A stretch of DNA of 64,000 nucleotides from Strigamia acuminata (GCA_949358305.1 OX442314.1:34529608-34593607); one strand, 5' to 3'; shown: positions 32,897 through 44,721, counted from the first letter of the stretch. Notes: generated from the sequence alone by a model not told the origin. Numbers and translations are program-made.

Positions 32897-33182
32897 GGCT
32901 GGCCCCCGCAATCTCCGGATCTCAATCCATTGAGAATTTGTGGGATATTTTCAAGAAGTTGAATGACTTCCCAAAACAACCGGCTTGTATTCATGACCTA
33001 TGGGAACGAATTGAAAAGGTTTGGGACAAATGTCTAAAGTTGATTGACAATATATGCCCCAACGTATTTCTGAAGTTCTCAAAGCAAAAAGAGGTCATAC
33101 ACGACATTACTAGTATAACTCATGAAAGTGCTATGGAAAACGTCTACGGCAATCTTCTAAATTCATACACGAAGCTAGAATA
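32897..33182 (+). pseudogene. Tc1/mariner transposase remnant
   Basis: A frame reads GWPPQSPDLNP, the signature before the third catalytic residue. After a one-base shift another frame continues ENLWDIFKKLNDFP...DLWERIEKVWDKC to 33182. N-terminal parts, including the first two catalytic Asp, are not recognisable. The frameshift and truncation make it inactive. Confidence 0.75.
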
Positions 33183-33478
33183 ATTTCAAATAAAAGATTA
33201 CAACAGCTACGTAGCTGAGAAAAGTAGAGATTTGTTGAAGATAGACTAAGTCCCCTGGGTCAAATTCCACAATTACTCTATTTGAAAACAATAAATAGGC
33301 GCAGTGAATTGTCCAAAGTTAGAATATTGAATTCATTACATGGGAGTGATGTGGGTTCTCCCAGGTCATTTGAACAAAGAACGAGATTGTATGGGGTCAG
33401 GGTCTTGCAACGTTGGGGAGATGAGTTCCAAAATTGGGAGGCATACATGATGGTGGGATGGATTTTGGCCTTGATGTA
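33183..33478. other. Region after the Tc1 remnant
   Basis: A short plus-strand open stretch (33282-33524) partly overlaps the inverted repeat. No family is recognised. Confidence 0.3.
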
Positions 33479-34682
33479 TACAACCCCTGGGAAAAAGTAT
33501 TCGATCAGCCACCACATGAGCTGATTCGAACTCCAAATCAATTTTTTTTGCAGTCTAAGTAATAATTTATACACAAAACATTTTATTCATTGAAAAGACC
33601 AATCAAAATGCTACAATTTAGTGGCAATATGAAAAAAATTGAACAAAATTGAAAAAAGTTACATATATTTTTGTTGACACCCTTGAGGAAAAAAGTATTC
33701 GATCAAGCACAGAAAATTTCGGAATTTTGAATTAATATTAATGACAACACTGTTTGTTGTAGTAAAAACTAGGGGACTGGATCACATAGGATCCCATGTT
33801 AAACTTCATTTCTACTCCAAAACCGACATTTCAAAATTAAAAATATTTTGCTTTCGAATATTTTAGCCGTAAAAGTGTCGGGCTAACCTAACCTAAGTTA
33901 ACCTAACCTAACCTCTAACCTCTTACGATGTAAAGGTAAAAGGTTAGCTGTAAAAGTGTCGGGCTAACCTAACCTAACCTAACCTAACCTTTAACCTCTT
34001 ACGATATAAAGGTAAAAGGTTATGAGTTGTGGCTTTCGATTATTTAGTCGTAAAAGTAACCGAGTGTTTGCTAGGGTTAATATATAAAAAAATAAAATAA
34101 ATAAAAAAAACTTACTTTGTCAGATGATCTGGTAGTTCTTCCATTCGTTCGTTTCCATATTTTTCCAGAACCCATAACCTTTTACTGCTATTAAATCAAT
34201 TAATTGTTTAAATTTTTAAAAAAAAAATGTGTGAGGAGCGAACATAGCTCTATTATTTATTGGATAGTGACGTCACTTGTGACTACACCCTTCAGTGCTC
34301 AACTTTAAGTTGTAGAAGTGACCTTGATGTCCCGCTCCTCCTCTCCATTCACTCGTGCAAATGATTGATGGCTAATTCAAAATGGACGCCAATCGTGTTT
34401 TTTAACGGAACTTTCGGCGTCAAAATAAAGTACTTTTAAAAGCGCCTAAAATTTAATAAAACACATCAAAACTAGACTTTGACCGATACCAGTGTTTTGT
34501 AGTATCGCCGATACTGATAATCGGCAACCGAATATCGGCCGATACCGATACCTGCGCCGATATTGTTTGACCTCCCGCCCCCAGCCCCCCCCCCCCCCAA
34601 AAAAAAATTAAAATTGCGTTTAAAGACGTTTCTAAAACGAAACGTTTTCGTCTAAAACTCATCGTTTTCGTTTAGAACGAGC
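33479..34682 (+). repeat. Left arm of a ~12-kb-span inverted repeat
   Basis: Reverse-complement partner of 44722-45806. The outer end TACAACCCCTGGGAAAAAGTATTC is followed by GATCAGCCACCACATGAGC, a Tc1/mariner-like terminus. It carries TTAGG blocks, a GATACCGATA-type element and a C15-like run near 34577-34600. It has about 155 bp (around 33610-33762) missing from the right arm. Confidence 0.88.
33892..33995 (-). repeat. Interstitial TTAGG telomere-type repeats (left arm)
   Basis: Two blocks of AACCT units (TTAGG on the other strand), 33892-33917 and 33964-33993, each within a ~72-bp duplicated unit bounded by GTAAAAGTGTCGGGCTAACC and AAAGGTAAAAGGTTA. TTAGG is the canonical arthropod telomere repeat. 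Confidence 0.75.
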
Positions 34683-35275
34683 TTTCTTCGTAAAAAAAGA
34701 ACGAACTTCTAGCCCTGACGGTTCGCGTAATACGAACGAAAATGCGTTTCGGTAGGTTTAATAGTGTAAACAAGCCGTTTACTGTCGTTTTCAGCCCAAA
34801 ATTTATCAACTTTTAATGCGGGAAGCGTGTTTTAAAAATATGTCGGTTTACTAAACTGGCATCCCTCTTTCTTTTAAAAAAAAGTAGAAGTTTCTATCTG
34901 TGCTGGAACAGTGGCTACAAATAAAAAAACAAAGCCCTACCTTTCGTTATTTTTTTCTATCTCTAATCAATCAATCTACCGGCATTCGTGTATTTCTGCA
35001 AAACTGATGAAATAATCGTTCCCAGATCACGCTATTATTTTTTTTTCACAAAAAGAGGAGCATAAAAAACGATGTTTTCTCTTCAAATTCTTTTTTACGA
35101 ATGACGCAATATTTAATTGTGTAATTTCATAAGTTTTTTAACCGGTCCAAATTGAATTTTTTAAATGGAAAAAAAAATAATGAAATAATAAAATAATAAA
35201 ATAAATAAATAAAATATGAATTTTGAAATATATATTTTGAAATATAACATCATTAACTAATTTTGATATTTCTAG
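34683..35275. other. AT-rich spacer before gene fragment A
   Basis: No gene is supported. It ends in a pyrimidine-poor intron-like stretch and the acceptor TTTCTAG at 35275. Confidence 0.35.
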
Positions 35276-35939
35276 GTACAACGTCCAGCGATCTACCACC
35301 GGTAAGCGACGAGGAGGAGGTTTATGACGTCAGCGATGACGAGAGTGATGGCACCGGGAGTGATGGCACCGAGCTATGGCTGGAGGAGTCTTCGATCGAC
35401 ACTTGGAACGAGGAACAGCTTGGGCTGGACGAGTTTTCGGACAATTCGACCGACTCTGAAAACGACGGTGTCTACTACTATCTGAAACCGGCGGCGGTTG
35501 CCATCGAGAGACTTCCTGCTGCCGTTATTCAAAAATTATCGGCAGCAGGACGGATTAAAGTTCACTTAAAGACGGCCAATAGATTTGGGTCTGCACGTGA
35601 CTTCGGCACGAGGACCGGTGTTTCCTTCATAGAAGGCATACAACTATACTGTTTTGAGACTGGAGAAGAATTCATCGAATATGCCATTCAAGATCGGAAA
35701 CTCGAATTGCCTTTTAACGACAATTTAGTGGACGAGGGCGACGTGTGCGCGCAGCCGTTGCCGGCGGTGGGGAAGCCGTTCAAGACGAAATACGGGTGGT
35801 TCCAGCAGTTCGACTGCGTCAAAGTGGCCGTCGGAGCCGCGTGCGACCCCGCGCCGACGTTTTCGCCGCACCGGCCGTTCTTCAGGTACGACCCTAAGGA
35901 CGCGAGCGCCATTTTGGCGGCACGCAACAGGAATTCATG
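35276..35939 (+). pseudogene. Unknown gene A, sense fragment 1 (N-terminal part)
   Basis: After an AG acceptor at 35275 a frame of 220 codons encodes an acidic, Ser/Asp/Glu-rich start (DEEEVYDVSDDESDGTGSDG) and then a compact part with RIKVHLKTANRFGSARDFG, GIQLYCFETGEEFIEYAIQD and a Pro-rich end FSPHRPFFRYDPKDASAIL. It stops abruptly in a GAATTC at an inversion joint. I do not recognise the family. GC-rich codon use contrasts with the AT-rich flanks and supports real coding origin. Confidence 0.55.
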
Positions 35940-36764
35940 ATCCTGATCGGCGGAACCCGCGACGGTTCCGCTACAATCGGCTTCCCCGCGTGCATTTTGA
36001 GCAGCAACCATTCGTACACAAATTCGCCGCCCATCAGCCGTGCGGAGGGCTTCGTGACGCGTCGTCGCTTCACGGGTCCGTCGTCCGTGAGGATTGGCGT
36101 CAGGAGCTTGCGCGTCATGCCGGTCGTCTTGCTCGATGTCGCTAAGTTGCAGACACAAACGAACATGCAACCCACCTTACCGCAGTGCGGTCTCCTCCGC
36201 TTCCGACAAAAAATACTCTTGCACACGCATCCCAGCCAGCAAAACGTCTGCCCGCACTGCCCTCGCTCCGCGTCGAGCTCATCGCCGCGCGGGGGTTCTA
36301 CTATCTACATGTAATCGCCTGGCGGAGCGCTCACCACGACCTGTCTAGCCGGTTTGTACGTGCGCACCGCTTGCAGGGCGAACCCGGCGAAACTGGGCAT
36401 GATGAGCCCTTGCTGGGCGAGCGAGAGTTCCCCCGGCTGCGAATTCCTGTTGCGTGCCGCCAAAATGGCGCTCGCGTCCTTAGGGTCGTACGTGAAGAAC
36501 GGCCGGTGCGGCGAAAACGTCGGCGCGGGGTCGCACGCGGCTCCGACGGCCACTTTGACGCAGTCGAACTGCTGGAACCACTCGTATTTCGTCTTGAACG
36601 GCTTCCCCACCGCCGGCAACGGCTGCGCGCACACGTCGCCCTCGTCCACTAAATTGTCGTTAAAAGGCAATTCGAGTTTCCGATCTTGAATGGCATATTC
36701 GATGAATTCTTCTCCAGTCTCAAAACAGTATAGTTGTATGCCTTCTATGAAATATATTATATAT
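35940..36764 (-). pseudogene. Unknown gene A, antisense fragment (middle and C-terminal part)
   Basis: Read on the minus strand it starts around 36740 within GIQLYCF, repeats the middle of gene A, goes beyond it with GELSLAQQGLIMPSFAGF and SAPPGDYM, meets TAG near 36313, and continues in frame with a Cys-rich segment (QCGQTFCWLGCVCKSIF, HCGKVGCMFVCVC) and a basic part (KRRRVTKPSARLMGG). The Cys pattern recalls the C-x-LGC-x-C segment of MGA-type transcription regulators, with low confidence. The sense and antisense pieces meet at 35935-35940. Confidence 0.5.
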
Positions 36765-37080
36765 TATTCTCTGTTTATTATGTTCTTGTTTGTATTCACA
36801 TTTAGGATTACGAGTGTTTACTTTTTCTCATATAACTTATGTATTATGCCTATAGGTGGCTCTGTATACTTTGGGAGTCACATGACTTGGGAATGAACTG
36901 ACACTCTATGTCTAGATTCACACCTGTATACTTTCAGCATCTCGTTCTTTTCGAAATCTCGGGTTTCCGAGACGAGATCCGACAGCCCCGAGACGAGATC
37001 TCGTACGAGACCGAGACCGAAAACGAGATTCGACCGTTCAATTGCGGGCGAGCTCCGACCGCATACAATGCGCAAATGCG
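36765..37080 (+). repeat. Displaced piece of Copia LTR plus MITE
   Basis: Matches 43882-44205 closely, including the start of the MITE that sits in that LTR. The copying therefore happened after the MITE insertion. It joins gene A at 37080 through shared CGG (AAATGCGG / CGGCAGCAG). Confidence 0.85.
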
Positions 37081-37479
37081 GCAGCAGGACGGATTAAAGT
37101 TCACTTAAAGACGGCCAATAGATTTGGGTCTGCACGTGACTTCGGCACGAGGACCGGTGTTTCCTTCATAGAAGGCATACAACTATACTGTTTTGAGACT
37201 GGAGAAGAATTCATCGAATATGCCATTCAAGATCGGAAACTCGAATTGCCTTTTAACGACAATTTAGTGGACGAGGGCGACGTGTGCGCGCAGCCGTTGC
37301 CGGCGGTGGGGAAGCCGTTCAAGACGAAATACGGGTGGTTCCAGCAGTTCGACTGCGTCAAAGTGGCCGTCGGAGCCGCGTGCGACCCCGCGCCGACGTT
37401 TTCGCCGCACCGGCCGTTCTTCAGGTACGACCCTAAGGACGCGAGCGCCATTTTGGCGGCACGCAACAGGAATTCATGA
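37081..37479 (+). pseudogene. Unknown gene A, sense fragment 2
   Basis: Copy of 35543-35940 shifted by 1539 bp, starting mid-gene at GRIKVHLKTANR and ending at the same GAATTC joint. The two copies read as identical where I compared them. Confidence 0.75.
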
Positions 37480-38549
37480 TCCTGATCGGCGGAACCCGCG
37501 ACGGTTCCGCTACAATCGGCTTCCCCGCGTGCATTTTGAGCAGCAACCATTCGTACACAAATTCGCCGCCCATCAGCCGTGCGGAGGGCTTCGTGACGCG
37601 TCGTCGCTTCACGGGTCCGTCGTCCGTGAGGATTGGCGTCAGGAGCTTGCGCGTCATGCCGGTCGTCTTGCTCGATGTCGCTAAGTTGCAGACACAAACG
37701 AACATGCAACCCACCTTACCGCAGTGCGGTCTCCTCCGCTTCCGACAAAAAATACTCTTGCACACGCATCCCAGCCAGCAAAACGTCTGCCCGCACTGCC
37801 CTCGCTCCGCGTCGAGCTCATCGCCGCGCGGGGGTTCTACTATCTACATGTAATCGCCTGGCGGAGCGCTCACCACGACCTGTCTAGCCGGTTTGTACGT
37901 GCGCACCGCTTGCAGGGCGAACCCGGCGAAACTGGGCATGATGAGCCCTTGCTGGGCGAGCGAGAGTTCCCCCGGCTGCGAATTCCTGTTGCGTGCCGCC
38001 AAAATGGCGCTCGCGTCCTTAGGGTCGTACGTGAAGAACGGCCGGTGCGGCGAAAACGTCGGCGCGGGGTCGCACGCGGCTCCGACGGCCACTTTGACGC
38101 AGTCGAACTGCTGGAACCACTCGTATTTCGTCTTGAACGGCTTCCCCACCGCCGGCAACGGCTGCGCGCACACGTCGCCCTCGTCCACTAAATTGTCGTT
38201 AAAAGGCAATTCGAGTTTCCGATCTTGAATGGCATATTCGATGAATTCTTCTCCAGTCTCAAAACAGTATAGTTGTATGCCTTCTATGAAAGAAACACCG
38301 GTCCTCGTGCCGAAGTCACGTGCAGACCCAAATCTATTGGCCGTCTTTAAGTGAACTTTAATCCGTCCTGTTGCCGATAATTTTTGAATAACGGCAGCAG
38401 GAAGTCTCTCGATGGCAACCGCCGCCGGTTTCAGATAGTAGTAGACACCGTCGTTTTCAGAGTCGGTCGAATTGTCCGAAAACTCGTCCAGCCCAAGCTG
38501 TTCCTTGTTCCAAGTGTCGATCGAAGACTCCTCCAGCCATAGCTCGGTA
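37480..38549 (-). pseudogene. Unknown gene A, antisense copy 2, nearly full length
   Basis: Repeats 35940-36740 and then extends to the gene's N-terminal region (ELWLEESSIDTWNKEQ at about 38540). The open frame 38614-37844 gives 256 codons but starts within LTR and unrelated sequence. It ends at TAG after SAPPGDYM; the Cys-rich part lies beyond in the same frame. Differences from the sense copies (YEWFQ for YGWFQ, FFTYD for FFRYD, Thr for Ala in KLSATGRI) show that sense and antisense versions come from two divergent alleles or paralogues. Confidence 0.6.
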
Positions 38550-39522
38550 TCCGGACCGCGGGCCGCCAGTTGCCGACCGCTGCTATAGGTGGCTCTGTAT
38601 ACTTTGGGAGTCACATGACTTGGGAATAAACTGACACTCTATGTCTAGATTCACACCTGTAAACACCTGGCTCTTTATTTACTCATCTGGACATTTTCCA
38701 CACCACTGCAAATAAATACAACTCACACAAATTAGGAGCTGTTTTTAACAAGGTTATGGGCCTATTAATGCAGGAAAAGTGCCCAGAGTGTTTTTGGATC
38801 TTTTGAGCCATTTGGAGGTCAGCAGTGAAATTTTCCTCTTTTATCCAAAATGGCGGCGCCCATGATGGATGTCAACAATTTGTGTTTGTGCCAGGATTCC
38901 ACGACTTTGGAGGCGACAACTAGACGCCACGGAGCACAGGAACAATAATTGGTTCGAACTATACACGATTATTTATTTATTCTTGTTTTTATTCCTGTTT
39001 TTGGAAATTTATTTCGGAATCGGAAAGCGCCGATACGTAACGACGACGTGTCGTTATTTCTGGACAAAAAACGTCTCGACGTGGGCTGTACGACGGCACA
39101 AATTCCCATCAACCACACGCGAAGTGTGAACGGGAATCCTGGATAACGCAAACAGAGGAAAAGGATTTCAAACACAAAGGGAACGAGCTGGAAATTATAG
39201 GACAATTTTGCGGAATTAAGACAACACGACACGAGATTCGAGGAGAAACGTCAATAGAGAACTGCGAGATACACGTGGAGTGTAATCCAACAAGAGATAC
39301 AGCTCGAAACGTCTTGAAGTCATCATTATTATTGAACCATTTTCGCATTTATTTTCGATATTATTGTATTGTTAGTTTAGTGTTGTGCTAGGATTAATAC
39401 TAACATAATCTTAAGAGCGAACTAACATCACAACACTGCACCTTGTTGTGATTATCAGTACTGAAAGTGTTTTTGGGGAATTGTGTGTGCGCTGGTTAAC
39501 AAGTTAGTGCTTCTAAAACACA

Positions 39523-40401
39523 ATGGATTCGGACAAACCGGAGCGAAAAGTGACTTTGCTGAACAGAACTAATTATGACACGTGGAAACAACAAATCAAG
39601 GTTTTGTTGATGCATCACGGTTGCTGGGCCTTCACGGATGGCTCAGAAGAAGCTTTAGCACCCGGAGCATCATGGCGAGATCGGTCAGACTATAAACTGC
39701 GAAAAGGGCGCGCTTTTAGTCTAATTTATTATTCCATAGAAGAGCAATATCACGAATTGCTTAGCGGTGTCGAAGTTGCGAAAAAGGCGTGGGATACGCT
39801 AAAGGGGAACTTTGAACCGGTCTCACGAGCACGAATAATACGACTTCTGGACGAATTTTTCAGCCTGAAATTCGATCCGACGACGGAAACAATTGGTGTT
39901 TTCGCCGCGAAAATAAGGAATGCCGCGAAGAAACTCGCCGATGTCAAACATCAACTGGATAATTTGTACCAAGCATTCCAGCTGATCAGATATTTGCCGC
40001 AGGAATATCAATCCATTGTCCAAGCCATATATAGATGGGACGACGTGAATTTCACATTGGAAAAGGTGGAAACGGAACTGGTTGCTGAAGAAGGACGTCT
40101 TGCCCAACAAAGAAGAGACTCAGGCCAGGGGCCAATTATAGACGCTTTCAGCACAGGCGCAGGTTCTGCCAACATGAAGAATAACGAAAATTCATCAAAA
40201 CCTCAACAACAAGGGAATTTTGGTCAAAACAGTCGCAGATATCAAGGCGGACAAAAGGGCGGCAAATCAAATTATCGAGGTGGTAAAAACACAAGAGGAA
40301 ATTTCCGAGGAATCCAACCGGATCAACGGGACGGGGGCCGTGTTTTCGCTGCAATCAACATGGACATTGGGCAAAGGATTGCACGGCTCAACTACAATTA
40401 G
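39523..40401 (+). CDS. Copia 1 Gag protein
   Basis: 292 residues from ATG 39523. It follows the Copia Gag plan: LLNRTNYDTWKQQIKVLL, WDTLKGNFEP and LDEFFSLKF in the capsid-like part. The C-terminal part is Gly/Arg/Asn-rich (GGQKGGKSNYRGGKN) with no CCHC knuckle where one is usual, so RNA binding may rest on the RGG-like tail. The frame ends just before the protease frame opens, in a different phase. Confidence 0.8.
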   Translation: MDSDKPERKVTLLNRTNYDTWKQQIKVLLMHHGCWAFTDGSEEALAPGASWRDRSDYKLRKGRAFSLIYYSIEEQYHELLSGVEVAKKAWDTLKGNFEPVSRARIIRLLDEFFSLKFDPTTETIGVFAAKIRNAAKKLADVKHQLDNLYQAFQLIRYLPQEYQSIVQAIYRWDDVNFTLEKVETELVAEEGRLAQQRRDSGQGPIIDAFSTGAGSANMKNNENSSKPQQQGNFGQNSRRYQGGQKGGKSNYRGGKNTRGNFRGIQPDQRDGGRVFAAINMDIGQRIARLNYN

Positions 40402-43400
40402 TGTCGAATACCAACATGAAGACGAATACGGTCGAAGAACTTGACGCAGACATGTTGGATGTTGGATTTCTCACCGAATTGAGCAAACAAGAAATGTTGC
40501 AGTGCAGTGGAGCCAACAATTGCTGGATTTACGACACGGGAGCCACTGGACACTTTTGTAAAGACAGAGCTCAATTCCACAATTTCAAGGAAACAAGTGG
40601 AACAATTAGCCAAGCTGATAAGAAAACACTAATACAATTCCAAGGAGTTGGAGATGTCTGCATTATGTCTCTGGTTGGGAATGAAACGATTCCCATAACA
40701 CTAAAGAAGGTCTATTACGCACCGGATCTGCGAAGAAACTTATTGTCGGGGCCGTGCATTGATCAAGCAAGATGCAGAGTTGCAATTGGTTCGGGTTTAG
40801 TGAAAATCTACGACCCACAATGGAAAAGACAATTAATGGAGGGCATAAAGAAGGATAGACTCTATTATATTCGAATCAGCGACGAAAAACCCGACATTGA
40901 CAAATTGAGGCAAAAAGAAAAGAACAAAGCCAACATTAGTGAAGAGAAGGAACAACAACCTGTTGGATCAAGCAGGAGTTCTTCCAATCCAGAAGAGGCA
41001 AGACTTTGGCATGAACGACTAGGCCATATCTATTTTCCCAGTGTACAACAAATGAGTAAACTGGATGCAGTAATTGGATTGCCCGTGCTGGATGTGCCCA
41101 TCACACAATGCGATGTGTGTGATTTGGCAAAGAAGAAATCAGTTCCACACAAACCTTTGCCGGGAATCAGATCGAAGGAACCGCTGGAACTTTTACATAT
41201 GGATGTGTGCGGAGCTTTTAGCACGCCAACATTATCAGGAAATAGATATTTCCTCACTATTACGGATGATTATTCACGATATTCAACGGTATATTTAATG
41301 AAACAAAAGTTTTTGACTTGTTCAAGAAGCACGCGAAACGAATCGAGCGGCTACTCGGCAAATCGATTTTAGCCATTCGAACTGACACTGGGATGGAGTT
41401 CTGTTCCAATAAGTTTGGTTTATACCTCGAAGAGCAGGGAATCAAACACGAAAGGACCAATGCTTATACACCTGTCCAGAATGGAGTTTCCGAAAGACTG
41501 AACCAGACTTTGGCGAATGGAATGCAAGCTCTTGTCTACGATGCACAATTAAAACACCGATTTTGGGGTGAAGCAATTCTAACATTCAACTACTTCAGGA
41601 ATAGGATTGCGAAGTTGAATTCTGACAAGACGCCAATGGAACTTTATTATGGCCGCAAACCATCATTGCGCCATTTAAGAAAGTTTGGAAGTTTGTGCTT
41701 TGTGCAGAAGAAAGTACGAGATGGAAAAATAGACAACAAGGGTCTACATGGAATTATGCTTGGATATTCCAGAATCACAAAAGGATATAGAGTGTGGTTG
41801 CCGGAATTTTCTAAAGTTATCAAAACCAGCGATGTAAAATTCGTTGAAAGCAGGCGCGGAGTTGAAGGCGTGCTGGGCCTACCGGAGAAATACACCACAT
41901 ACATTGACAATCTGAACGACAATTTGGAAGATGATGATCGCCAATATTACTCCGACGAAGATGTCAGGCCACCGCTACCCCTGCCACAACCGGTCAAGAA
42001 AAGAGAAGATCCAGAACTGGAATTGCCTCCAGTTAAGCTGAAGTTTAGGTTGCCAGAAGAGAAACTGCAACCCAATTTGCCAGGAGTGAAACTCCCGAAC
42101 GTTTTGCCGCAACCCGGACAAGCACTTTTGAATCCAGTTGCGACAATACCTGCACTGGTTTGGAAGAAAACAGAAAAGACCTGATCAACTGGACATAAGG
42201 ATTATGAATACACAATAGAAGGATACGATAAACCTAAATTACGGTCGATACCGGATGTAAAACGCTATTGTGCGGACCATAATCTACGTGTGCCAGAACA
42301 CCTTTTTGACGACAAAAGAAAAAAGAAGTCTTCTGAGTCGAACACGACAATGGATGATTTAATCCCCGATTTAGAAGCAAATCACTTAGAAGTTTACATT
42401 CCTACACGCTTTGAGCAGATAGCAACTCTACCTCAAAAAGAAGAGTGGAATCACGCAATGTGCGACGAGATCGACACGATGCATGAACGCGAGGTATGGG
42501 AATTAGTACCACCGCCACCCGACACAAAGATAATTGGGTGCAAATGGATTTATACAGTTAAGCCGAATGACAAAGGAGAAGTCGCAAGATATAAAGCGAG
42601 ACTTGTGGCGCAGGGCTTTTCACAAATCTATGGCGACTCATATGCGGAAACCTTCTCACCTGTGGTGGACTTTTCAATCGTTCGCTTCATGTTCACGCTA
42701 CTAGTTTGCATGTTGAAGTGGTCTTACGTTCAGGCGGATGTTAAGTGCGCCTACCTTTACGCGAAACTACACAAAAGGATATACATGCGTCAACCGAAAG
42801 GTTTTATTGCTGAAGGGAAAGAAAACTACGTTTGCAAACTCCTTAGGGCCATATATGGACTCCATCAGTCAGGAAGAGAATGGGGCATAGAATTGGAAGA
42901 CACCCTATTGAAACTCGGATTGGAGCATGTAAATTGGTGTAATTGTGTCTACAAATTTGGAAACATTGCGTATTTAATTGTATACGTTGATGACATCGTC
43001 GTTTTCGGCAAACAACTCGAAGACGCAATGAACATACTCAACATGATAAAGACTCAATTCAATCTTGTGATTTTAGGACAGACAAAGAAGCTATTGGGAG
43101 TCGAATTCTACTCGTATAATCGACAAATGGTCCTACACCAGAGATCATACATCGATAAAGTCTTGTTGAGATCTAAAAATCATCTGGAACCAGTGAAGAT
43201 CAGGTCACAGCCAATGACCAAATCAACCATACTCACCAAACAAGAATGTCCGAACACATTAGAAGATTTCAAAGTAATGGAAGGAATACCTTATCGAAGT
43301 CTACTCGGGTGTTTGGCTTTCATTGCATCGCGTACGAGACCAGACATGACATATGCCGTCAATATCTTGAGTCAATTCCAATCTAATCCTGGATGGGATC

Positions 43401-43805
43401 ACTGGATCGTACTGCTGGAGGACCTTTAAGCAACGAAATGTAACCCTGTCGACCATGGAAGCAGAATATGTGGCCCTCACAGAGACAGTGAAGGACTACA
43501 TATGGATCGTCAGAGTTTTGCACGAGATCGTTCCCGACTTAGCAGACAAGTTCTATCATCGAGTTTTCTGCGACAATATCTCAACCGTCGATTTCACGAA
43601 ATCTTGCGTTGAGAACCGAAAAACGAAACATATAGACATTCGCTACCACTTTATACGGGAACTTGTCAAAAGGGACAATCTCCACATCGTGCATGTAAGC
43701 ACAAAGTGCAATTTTGCTGATATCTTCACCAAGTCTGTCGATAAGACAGATCTTATACAGTTCTGCAATCGTTTTCTGGTCGATATTGATTCATTGCGCA
43801 CTTGA
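40401..43805 (+). pseudogene. Copia 1 Pol, broken by frameshifts, a stop and a deletion
   Basis: Parts in order: protease with YDTGATGHF (40530 region); pre-integrase LWHERLGHI; integrase core start MDVCGAFSTPTLSG; a frameshift near 41318; the rest of integrase (RTDTGMEFCSNKF, NGVSERLNQTL); TGA at 42182; reverse transcriptase 42290-43429 with YVDDIVVFG intact; then a frame change and loss of the front of RNase H near 43420; and the RNase H end STMEAEYVALTE...HIDIRYHFIRE to TGA 43803. The combination makes autonomous activity impossible. Confidence 0.9.
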
Positions 43806-43823
43806 TTATACGAGGGGGCCGAT

Positions 43824-44720
43824 TGTTAGGTTATTACACGTATTACTTACTGTATATTTATGTCGTATCATCAAGTGATATTATATTATTCTCTGTTTAT
43901 TATGTTCTTGTTTGTATTCACATTTAGGATTACGAGTGTTTACTTTTTCTCATATAACTTATGTATTATGCCTATAGGTGGCTCTGTATACTTTGGGAGT
44001 CACATGACTTGGGAATGAACTGACACTCTATGTCTAGATTCACACCTGTATACTTTCAGCATCTCGTTCTTTTCGAAATCTCGGGTTTCCGAGACGAGAT
44101 CCGACAGCCCCGAGACGAGATCTCGTACGAGACCGAGACCGAAAACGAGATTCGACCGTTCAATTGCGGGCGAGCTCCGACCGCATACAATGCGCAAATG
44201 CGGACGAAAATCGGCCGCATTCAATCATAGAATTGCAGCCGAGCTTTGGCCGCAATAGATGGAACAAATGCGGCTGAAATTCGGCCGCATTTGATTGTTC
44301 AATTGCAGCCGAGCTTCAGCTGCATTAGATGAAACAAATGCGGCCGAAATTCGGCCGCATTCGATCGTAGAATTGCAGCCGAGCTTCGACCGCATTAGAT
44401 GGAACAAATGCGGCTGAAAATCGGCCGCATTCGATTGTACAATTGCGGCCGAAAATAGTACAAAATCGTACAATTAACGTTTCGACTCGTAACGTTAATT
44501 GTACGTTTTTTATTATATCTCGTATTTCATCTCGTGCTGAAATCTACGAGACCGAGACCGAGATCTCGAAACGAAAAAGGCCCGAGATCGCCGAGACCGA
44601 GATTCCGAGATCCCGAGATCTGAAAGTATAAAACACCTGGCTCTTTATTTACTCATCTGGACATTTTCCACACCACTGCAAATAAATACAACTCACACAA
44701 ATTAGGAGCTGTTTTTAACA
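43824..44720 (+). repeat. 3' LTR of Copia 1, enlarged by a MITE
   Basis: Starts TGTTAGGTTATTACACG and ends TTTTTAACA. Its native length is about 317 bp; 578 bp of MITE at 44051-44628 make up the rest. The shared part of the 5' LTR lacks this insertion. Confidence 0.88.
44051..44628. mobile_element. 578-bp MITE with TA target in the Copia LTR
   Basis: Ends TACTTTCAG and CTGAAAGTA, flanked by TA on each side; the 5' LTR shows the uninterrupted site CCTGTAAACACC. The outer thirds are dense in CGAGACCGAGA / GAGACGAGATC words. The centre holds about five copies of a ~60-bp unit containing AATGCGGC, GAAATTCGGCCGCATT and GAGCTTC. Confidence 0.85.
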
Positions 44721-44721
44721 A

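Larger units (their letters stand above)
38583..44720 (+). mobile_element. Copia retrotransposon 1, damaged
   Basis: 5' LTR truncated (38583-38750), a primer site starting AGGTTATGGGCC at 38751, gag, pol in several broken frames, a purine tract GAGGGGGCCGAT at 43812-43823, and 3' LTR 43824-44720. The first ~148 bp of the 5' LTR are missing, replaced by rearranged gene A sequence. Both LTRs end GTTTTTAACA. Confidence 0.9.

Noticed and set aside
33892-33995. True chromosome end
   Set aside because: The TTAGG blocks are short, broken, duplicated in inverted arms and embedded between genes and transposons.
35688-36652. Arg-rich and Ser-rich proteins read opposite or alongside gene A
   Set aside because: They arise from GC-rich sequence in the wrong frame; the same false frames recur at the duplicated copy.
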